From an uncultured Lachnospiraceae bacterium (lineage in GTDB: Bacteria; Bacillota; Clostridia; Lachnospirales; Lachnospiraceae), in contig CAJOQZ010000023.1 of assembly GCA_905236585.1 (NCBI GenBank), positions 1-5,077 on the forward strand: 5,077 nt of DNA, written 5' to 3'. Under the pieces are notes generated by a model. It saw nothing but the letters and a program-made list of their open reading frames with translations, made no database searches and was not told the origin of the DNA. The position numbers and the translations under genes are program-made. Position 1 is the first letter of the stretch; every line of letters starts with the position of its first letter. Positions 1 through 4,213 of the stretch are shown here, piece after piece.

Positions 1-23
1 CGTTTTTAAAAAGGCATGAAAAA

Positions 24-57
24 TAGGGTTAGACCCCCTATGCGGGATCTAACCCTA
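24..57 (-). terminator. Strong stem-loop, terminator-like on the minus strand
   Basis: TAGGGTTAGA (24-33) is the exact reverse complement of TCTAACCCTA (48-57). Inside it, after one mismatch, CCC (35-37) can pair with GGG (44-46), leaving a 6-base loop. Read on the minus strand, the hairpin is followed at once by five T, then CATGCC and five more T, which is the layout of a Rho-independent terminator. Read on plus there is no T-run after it. No minus-strand gene is convincing just to its right, so what it would terminate is unclear. It may mark the left edge of the accessory segment or belong to a gene outside the window. The stem is certain; the terminator role is inferred. Confidence 0.5.
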
Positions 58-113
58 AACCTTAACTAAATGACATTGGGGCGTGAATGGTAACACAGAA
101 AAAGAAAAGAACC

Positions 114-161
114 CGGTTATAATGATAATGCCCTTGTTAAAATCTATTTGTCGGTTATAAT
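114..161 (+). repeat. 10-bp direct repeat CGGTTATAAT, two copies
   Basis: CGGTTATAAT occurs at 114-123 and again at 152-161, 38 bases apart start to start. Each copy contains a perfect TATAAT -10 hexamer. The pair lies directly in front of an operon that encodes its own XRE regulator, so the copies could be operator half-sites, twin -10 elements or both. The repeat is seen directly; the roles are inferred. Confidence 0.6.
134..161 (+). promoter_or_regulatory. Candidate sigma-70-type promoter for the three-gene operon
   Basis: TTGTTA (134-139) matches four of six -35 consensus bases and is separated by 16 bp from a perfect TATAAT (156-161). Transcription would begin near 168, inside the reading frame as opened at TTG 148. 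If this promoter is the one used, translation of the first gene must start further downstream. A second TATAAT at 118-123 has no good -35 at the usual distance, but could serve a longer transcript that includes TTG 148. Confidence 0.45.
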
Positions 162-750
162 AAAAGAGAGGATTGCAGAGGTTTTTGAGGATGTTACAGA
201 TTATCTGATAACAGGCGGAGAACATCGGTTTCGTGCAAAAATATCCAAGTTTATCAGGAATGACCATATGTGCTTCTGGATTTCTCGTGAGGATTTTTTC
301 AAGGTGGAAAAATACATCCGGAAATACAGCGATATTTTGTTTTGTCCGCTCACTTTTACGGCGTATAGGAACGGTATAGGCATAAGCAGAGAATTTTACT
401 CATGGGACAGCCATAATGGGACGCAGGCGGGGCTGATCTGTACTTATCTAAGGCAGATCAACGTGGAGAGCCAAATTGACGTTCTGGATATGTACGCTCA
501 ATATGTGCAGGCATGGAACGGGGATGACGCGATGCCAAATTCCGGCTTGATGAGCATGAAATCGAGAAGTGCGCAGGAATTTTTTGTTTTGCTTGAGACA
601 TTGGATGTGTTGCTCGGCAATCATTTTGTGACGGATGATCATCTGCTGCTCAACGGCGATGAAAAATTATGGAATGCCCTCGGAAGAGCGAGTAATTGGT
701 ATGAATTAGGGGAGCGGTTGCTTTATGACGATCGGAGAACGTATCCTTAG
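148..750 (+). CDS. Hypothetical protein, first gene of the XRE/AAA-nuclease operon
   Basis: I do not recognise this family. The frame encodes up to 200 aa, soluble-looking, with no signal peptide or membrane segment. Visible features are an amphipathic N-terminus (residues 4-20), a central stretch rich in aromatic residues (FCPLTFTAYRNGIGIS, 65-80, followed by REFYSWDSHNG), and an acidic, leucine-rich C-terminal part (145-195). The start is uncertain. TTG 148 has no Shine-Dalgarno and precedes the best promoter's expected transcript start. No ATG, GTG or TTG occurs further upstream before the in-frame stop at 91-93. ATG 268 (residue 41) has AGGA at 256-259 with 8-nt spacing and would give about 160 aa. 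The 3' end overlaps the XRE gene by 26 bp, so the two are probably translationally coupled. That position suggests a partner in the same system, possibly an effector or immunity component, but nothing in the sequence proves a role. Confidence 0.7.
   Translation: MSVIIKERIAEVFEDVTDYLITGGEHRFRAKISKFIRNDHMCFWISREDFFKVEKYIRKYSDILFCPLTFTAYRNGIGISREFYSWDSHNGTQAGLICTYLRQINVESQIDVLDMYAQYVQAWNGDDAMPNSGLMSMKSRSAQEFFVLLETLDVLLGNHFVTDDHLLLNGDEKLWNALGRASNWYELGERLLYDDRRTYP
708..714 (+). promoter_or_regulatory. Ribosome binding site for the XRE gene
   Basis: AGGGGAG lies 10 nt before ATG 725, inside the coding sequence of the preceding gene. It supports the ATG at 725 as the true start and so the 26-bp overlap between the two genes. 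Confidence 0.6.
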
Positions 751-1111
751 TTTGATGGAAGAAAAAGGGATGACGCAGACGCAGTTGTCAAAAATGACAG
801 GAATTGCGCAGAATACGATAAGTGATTGGAGACGGAAAAAGACGAATCCTTCTTCGGACAAGATTATGACGATCTGTGATATTCTTGATGTCACACCATA
901 TGAATTGCTGCAGGGAACCGTACGGGTAAATAATGCTTCACATGATTATCTGTATTCGAGGGAAGGGACGGAGGAATATGAACTGCTGGTAATGTTTGAC
1001 AACCTCGCAAAGGGGCAAAGAAAAAGGGTATTAGGATATGTGGAAGCACTATCGGGAAAAGCGGATGATATGGACAGTTGTATTTTCAAGAGAGAGGGAG
1101 AAGGGCATTGA
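725..1111 (+). CDS. XRE-family helix-turn-helix transcriptional regulator
   Basis: A 128-aa cytoplasmic DNA-binding protein. The HTH_3/Cro-C1 fold covers about residues 4-62: helix 1 GERILSLMEEKG, helix 2 TQTQLSKMTGI (17-27), and recognition helix AQNTISDWRRKK (28-39), followed by the usual NPSSDKIMTICDILDVTPYELL. The C-terminal part (83-110, EEYELLVMFDNLAKGQRKRVLGYVEAL) resembles the short helical tail found on many Firmicutes XRE proteins, probably for dimerisation. It starts inside the upstream gene and its TGA overlaps the TTG start of the ATPase gene, so it is the middle cistron of a tight operon. By analogy with similar operons it probably represses its own promoter; the CGGTTATAAT repeats are the obvious candidate sites. 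No peptidase or ligand-binding domain is present. The family assignment is secure; the target is inferred. Confidence 0.92.
   Translation: MTIGERILSLMEEKGMTQTQLSKMTGIAQNTISDWRRKKTNPSSDKIMTICDILDVTPYELLQGTVRVNNASHDYLYSREGTEEYELLVMFDNLAKGQRKRVLGYVEALSGKADDMDSCIFKREGEGH
1095..1100 (+). promoter_or_regulatory. Ribosome binding site that decides the TTG 1108 start
   Basis: AGGGAG sits 7 nt before TTG 1108. That TTG shares TG with the TGA stop (1109-1111) of the XRE gene, the TTG equivalent of the common ATGA overlap. The longer reading from TTG 1078 has no comparable site. Confidence 0.65.
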
Positions 1112-2712
1112 AGAAGTTCAATACTACGGCGGTGTGCATACCGTCGAAGCACTACATGGTAGACATTACGGACAGGGTCGCTAAGATCAAAGAAATGGTT
1201 GACGAAGGGGAATACTTTGCCATCAACCGGGCGCGACAGTATGGAAAAACGACAACGCTGAGTGCTTTAGAATGTGCCATATCTGAGGAATACTATGTTG
1301 TTTCAATAGATTTTCAGGATTATGGAGCGGAGTCGTTTCATAAAGAGGACTCTTTTTGCAGAGATTTCATAGATGATTTTTGTGGTCTGCTCTTCAATCA
1401 GTTCGCCTCTGATACTGTGGAAATGAGAGATGCAGTTCGGGAATTGGCTGCACTATCTGAAAATGACGACAGGACACTTCGGCTGTTTACTATGTTCAAG
1501 GGGATTAAACGCGTCTGGGATGCATCGGACAAACCGATTGTTCTTATTATTGATGAGGTGGATAGTGCCACCAATAACCAGTTATTTATAGATTTTTTGG
1601 CAGCTCTGCGCTCCCATTACCTGAAGCGTCAGAAAGATCCAAAGTATAACACTTTCCGATCTGTCATCCTTTCGGGAGTGACGGATGTGAAGCATCTAAA
1701 AAGTAAAATACGGGAAGAAGCAGACGTGAAAGAAAATAGCCCGTGGAACATAGCGACGGATTTTACAATAGATATGAGTCTGTCGGAGACCGGAATAAAA
1801 GGCATGCTTGATGAATATGAGAAGGATCACCGGTCTGGAATGGATACCGCCGCCGTTGCAAAGCAGATAAGGGAATATACAAACGGATATCCGTTTCTTG
1901 TCAGCCGCATCTGTGAACTTATAGATACAGATGTTGCAGAGGAGTTTGGCGATAAGAAAAGTGTGTGGACAAATCAGGGGCTGGATGAAGCGGTAAAACT
2001 ATTGCTGTCAGAGGATAACACCCTCTTTCGGGCATTGACAAAGAATCTGAACAATTATCCGGAGTTAAAGGCCGCGATTAAGAGTATCCTGATGGAAGGG
2101 GTGAAGTTGACGTATAATCCTGATCAAAATGATATTGTGCAGATGAAGATGCTCGGCTTTATCAGGAATGATCGTAATGTGGTAAGGATAGATAACAGGA
2201 TATTTGAAACCAGACTATACAATCTGTTCCTATCGGATGAAGAATTGAAGAGCGACATATTTGTAAATACAGGCGATCTCAATAAGAACGCCTTTATTGA
2301 AGATGGACGGCTGAATGTAAGGAAGGTACTGGAAGGTTTTATTAGTACGTATCATGAAGTCTGCGGACCGCTGGAGGAGAAGTTCAAGGAAAAGGACGGC
2401 AGGGAGCAGTTCCTGCTCTATCTGAAGCCGATCATCAACGGAATCGGGAACTACTATATCGAGGCACAGACCAGAGATCAGAGGAGAACGGACGTAATCA
2501 TTGATTATTTGGGCAAACGGTACATCATAGAACTGAAGATATGGAGGGGCGATAGGTATCATGCCGATGGCGAAAGACAGATAAGCGAGTATCTTGAGTA
2601 TTTTGGACTCGGTACGGGCTATATGCTAAGTTTCAACTTTAATAAGAGCAAAGAACCCGGCGTTAAACAGGTTCATATAGGAGATAAGATTCTGTATGAG
2701 GGCGTGGTGTAA
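1108..2712 (+). CDS. AAA-ATPase-like protein with C-terminal PD-(D/E)XK nuclease-like domain
   Basis: From TTG 1108 this is 534 aa; the frame is open from TTG 1078 (544 aa), but the ribosome site and stop/start overlap favour 1108. The start MKKFNTTAVCIPSKHYMVD is typical of predicted AAA-ATPase-like families (PF09820/AAA_35 type). Motifs in order: a short P-loop RARQYGKTTT (about 41-50, Lys47) lacking the leading glycine of classic Walker A; Walker B IVLIIDEVD (144-152); a sensor-like RSVILSGVTD (184-193); and YTNGYPFLVSRIC (257-269), typical of these ATPases. After a linker, residues 440-510 form a PD-(D/E)XK-like domain: E452, D462 (TDVIID), E475-L-K477 (IIELKIW) and GERQISEYLEYFG with Q491. 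All expected nuclease residues are present, so it may be active. It is predicted to be cytoplasmic. Related proteins are abundant in Clostridia and Bacteroidetes; their function is poorly known, with nucleic-acid cleavage or defence suspected. It is the last gene of the coupled operon. No T-run terminator follows it. Confidence 0.88.
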   Translation: MKKFNTTAVCIPSKHYMVDITDRVAKIKEMVDEGEYFAINRARQYGKTTTLSALECAISEEYYVVSIDFQDYGAESFHKEDSFCRDFIDDFCGLLFNQFASDTVEMRDAVRELAALSENDDRTLRLFTMFKGIKRVWDASDKPIVLIIDEVDSATNNQLFIDFLAALRSHYLKRQKDPKYNTFRSVILSGVTDVKHLKSKIREEADVKENSPWNIATDFTIDMSLSETGIKGMLDEYEKDHRSGMDTAAVAKQIREYTNGYPFLVSRICELIDTDVAEEFGDKKSVWTNQGLDEAVKLLLSEDNTLFRALTKNLNNYPELKAAIKSILMEGVKLTYNPDQNDIVQMKMLGFIRNDRNVVRIDNRIFETRLYNLFLSDEELKSDIFVNTGDLNKNAFIEDGRLNVRKVLEGFISTYHEVCGPLEEKFKEKDGREQFLLYLKPIINGIGNYYIEAQTRDQRRTDVIIDYLGKRYIIELKIWRGDRYHADGERQISEYLEYFGLGTGYMLSFNFNKSKEPGVKQVHIGDKILYEGVV

Positions 2713-2808
2713 GATCTTGCCATATGTAGATGAAATACCAAGATATGTACTGCTGTTACATCCATAACGATATGTGAGCATTCCATGCGATAAATTTTAG
2801 GATTCGAT
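2713..2808 (+). other. Intergenic spacer with repeated ATATGT motifs
   Basis: This AT-rich 96-bp gap contains ATATGT at 2722-2727, 2743-2748 and 2770-2775, the last two preceded by G. It also has weak inverted repeats: ATCTTG (2714-2719) with CAAGAT (2739-2744), and ATGTA (2745-2749) with TACAT (2757-2761). I see no hairpin with a T-run and no promoter with both hexamers at good spacing (TTGCCA at 2717-2722 lacks a matching -10). Whether the glycosyltransferase is read through from the operon or has its own promoter is open. Confidence 0.4.
2798..2802 (+). promoter_or_regulatory. Ribosome binding site for the DUF4422 gene
   Basis: TAGGA lies 6 nt before ATG 2809. It supports that start, which also places the conserved FVVTHKNY near the N-terminus as expected for the family. 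Confidence 0.5.
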
Positions 2809-3588
2809 ATGAAAACAAATCAAAACACCCCAACCCTCTTCGTCGTTACCCACAAAAACTACCGCATGCCGAAAGACGCATTGTACGTCCCGATTCAAGT
2901 CGGAAGCGGCGATACGATTCATGCGGAGTGGCTTAGGGATAATACGGAGGACAATATCAGCGATAAAAACCTTACGTTCTGCGAACTGACGGCGTTATAC
3001 TGGGTGTGGAAGAATACGGACGCGGATGTCGTCGGTCTATGCCATTACAGGCGGTATCTGGGGTCGCCGAAGAGCGGCAGAGGAGGTCGGAGGAAAAAAC
3101 TGCTTTCCTCTGCGGACATAGAGTTTTTGCTAAATGAAGCAGATGTGATTTTGCCCCGCAAGCGTCACTATTATATCGAGACACGCGAGTCGCAGTACGT
3201 TCATGCGCACCATGCAAAGGATATAGAATGTGTAGAGGCAATTCTTACGGAAAAGTTCCCGGAGTATCTGGCGGCGTGGGAGCGGATGAAAAAAAGCCGT
3301 TCCGGGCACATCTGCAATATGTTCGTGATGCCGAGAAAACGGCTGGATGATTACTGTAAATGGCTGTTTGCCATTCTTTTTGAAGCCGAGAAGCGGCTGG
3401 ATATCAGCACGTATAACGAGAATGACCGGCGCGTTTTCGGCTATTTGGCGGAGCGCCTTTTGGATGTGTGGATTGACAAAAACGGATTGCGAACCGTGGA
3501 AGTTCCCATGCTAACGCTGGAGGATCAGCATTGGCTGAAGAAAGGGTCGGCTTTCTTGTGGCGGAAGTTTTTCGCAAAAAAGAAATAA
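2809..3588 (+). CDS. DUF4422-family glycosyltransferase
   Basis: A complete 259-aa protein with the hallmark features of DUF4422 (PF14393), predicted glycosyltransferases usually found in capsule, exopolysaccharide or O-antigen clusters. Visible motifs are LFVVTHKNYRMPKD (10-23), YVPIQVG (26-32), DNTEDNISDKN (44-54), FCELTALYWVWKN (57-69), VGLCHYRRYL (75-84), a central DVILPRKRHYYIE (112-124), HICNMFVMPRKRLDDYC (167-183) and RRVFGYLAERLLDVWI (207-222). It has no signal peptide or membrane helix. The C-terminus is strongly basic and aromatic (FLWRKFFAKKK), which could hold it at the inner face of the membrane, where such enzymes act on lipid-linked sugars. Donor and acceptor sugars cannot be read from the sequence. 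It is on the same strand as the upstream ATPase operon but separated by 96 bp and unlike it in function. It converges on the ACT gene. No other polysaccharide gene is in view. Confidence 0.88.
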   Translation: MKTNQNTPTLFVVTHKNYRMPKDALYVPIQVGSGDTIHAEWLRDNTEDNISDKNLTFCELTALYWVWKNTDADVVGLCHYRRYLGSPKSGRGGRRKKLLSSADIEFLLNEADVILPRKRHYYIETRESQYVHAHHAKDIECVEAILTEKFPEYLAAWERMKKSRSGHICNMFVMPRKRLDDYCKWLFAILFEAEKRLDISTYNENDRRVFGYLAERLLDVWIDKNGLRTVEVPMLTLEDQHWLKKGSAFLWRKFFAKKK

Positions 3589-3619
3589 ACCGTCAACTTC
3601 ATACGAGCCAAGCATAAAC

Positions 3620-3649
3620 CAAGCCCCGCCGTTCTCCGGCGGGATCTTG
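3620..3649 (+). terminator. GC-rich hairpin in the convergent gap, probable terminator
   Basis: CCCGCCG (3625-3631) pairs with CGGCGGG (3637-3643) around the 5-base loop TTCTC. The stem extends through CAAG (3620-3623) with CTTG (3646-3649) across a small internal loop. It lies 31 bp after the glycosyltransferase stop, a typical terminator position. The T-run expected on plus is missing (CCTTGGG follows), and on minus only a weak GGTTTAT follows. It may therefore be an imperfect terminator for either direction, or one whose tail has been replaced. Confidence 0.45.
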
Positions 3650-3656
3650 CCTTGGG

Positions 3657-3720
3657 AACAAACAAATCTTAAGTGTTCGACGGCAGGAATGCCTTAACCT
3701 CACACTTAAGATTGTTTGTT
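3657..3720. repeat. Near-perfect 20/19-bp inverted repeat with nested hairpin
   Basis: The left arm 3657-3676 and right arm 3702-3720 are reverse complements apart from one extra A in the left arm (the AAA at 3664-3666). The core is ATCTTAAGTGT/ACACTTAAGAT. The 25-base loop carries its own small hairpin, GGCA (3682-3685), GGAA, TGCC (3690-3693). Both strands end the stem in a T/G-rich stretch (TTGTTTGTT), so it could act as a bidirectional terminator between the two convergent genes. The stem is AT-rich and long, unlike a standard terminator, so a small non-coding palindromic element is an alternative. CACTTAA recurs at 3742-3748. The structure is certain; the role is inferred. Confidence 0.7.
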
Positions 3721-3762
3721 CGCAACTGTTTATCTACCTATCACTTAAAAATCTTTTTCACA

Positions 3763-4197
3763 TCACATCGCGCTTAATTCTTCCTGTGACACCAGTTTGA
3801 CCTTCATTCCGGCGAGCGTCCGCTCGGCGGCTTCGGTGTCGGTCACGCGCATGATCATATATGCCTGTCCCGTTGCCTTGGAGGCAAGTGCGGAATACAT
3901 ATATTCGACGTTGACGTCTGCCTTTGCAAACTCGTCCAAAATCTTCGACAGTCCGCCCTTGACGTCGTCGACGGCGACCGCGAGGACTGGCGTTAAGGAA
4001 TTGACGAATCCGGCGTCTTTTAGCACGGTTGCCGCTTTATACAGGTCGTCCACGATCATCCGGGCGATGCCGAAGTCCTTCGTCTCCGCGACGCTCATGG
4101 CGCGCAGGTCGATGTCGCCGTCGGCTAAGATCTTCGTTAAGTTGTGAAGCGTCCCCGGTTTATTTTCCAAAAATACGGAAATCTGTTTTACACTCAT
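3763..4197 (-). CDS. Tandem ACT-domain protein linked to phenylacetate-CoA ligase
   Basis: A complete 144-aa protein made of two ACT domains. The first (about 4-66) has ISVFLENKPGTLHNLTKILADGDIDLRAM, with the KPG turn and the helix that commonly contact an amino-acid ligand. The second (about 71-138) has VLAVAVDDVKGGLSKILDEFAKADVNVEYMYS and QAYMIMRV. There is no catalytic domain, so it is probably a small-molecule sensor. Proteins of this form are commonly encoded next to PaaK-type ligases in anaerobic Firmicutes and archaea, often with indolepyruvate:ferredoxin oxidoreductase genes. An aromatic amino acid is a reasonable ligand guess, not shown here. It starts 14 nt after the ligase stop with a very strong ribosome site, so the two form one operon. 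It is the last gene before the convergent gap. Confidence 0.9.
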   Translation of the reverse strand: MSVKQISVFLENKPGTLHNLTKILADGDIDLRAMSVAETKDFGIARMIVDDLYKAATVLKDAGFVNSLTPVLAVAVDDVKGGLSKILDEFAKADVNVEYMYSALASKATGQAYMIMRVTDTEAAERTLAGMKVKLVSQEELSAM

Positions 4198-4205
4198 CGT
4201 TTTTT

Positions 4206-4213
4206 CCTCCTTT
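4206..4213 (-). promoter_or_regulatory. Strong ribosome binding site for the ACT gene
   Basis: On the minus strand AAAGGAGG precedes ATG 4197 by 8 nt and overlaps the TAA stop of the ligase (4212-4214). Its near-perfect match to the anti-Shine-Dalgarno and its overlap with the upstream stop indicate coupled, efficient translation. Confidence 0.8.

Noticed and set aside
24..68. Telomere-like CTAACCCTAAACC pattern
   Set aside because: Only a degenerate run that is explained by the right arm of the hairpin; there is no tandem array and the surrounding genes are plainly bacterial.
55..267. A 70-aa minus-strand reading frame ending inside the 24-57 hairpin
   Set aside because: It overlaps the plus-strand gene start, has no ribosome site or promoter that I can find, and its protein (cysteine- and isoleucine-rich) looks like a shadow. 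The coincidence with the terminator-like hairpin is recorded as a finding instead.
2230..2562. A 110-aa minus-strand frame inside the ATPase gene
   Set aside because: It is opposite the PD-(D/E)XK domain, which has recognisable motifs, and shows no family signature of its own.
2713..2808. Possible CRISPR-like or iteron array from repeated ATATGT
   Set aside because: Only 6-7 base matches with irregular spacing in AT-rich DNA; too weak to call an array or origin.
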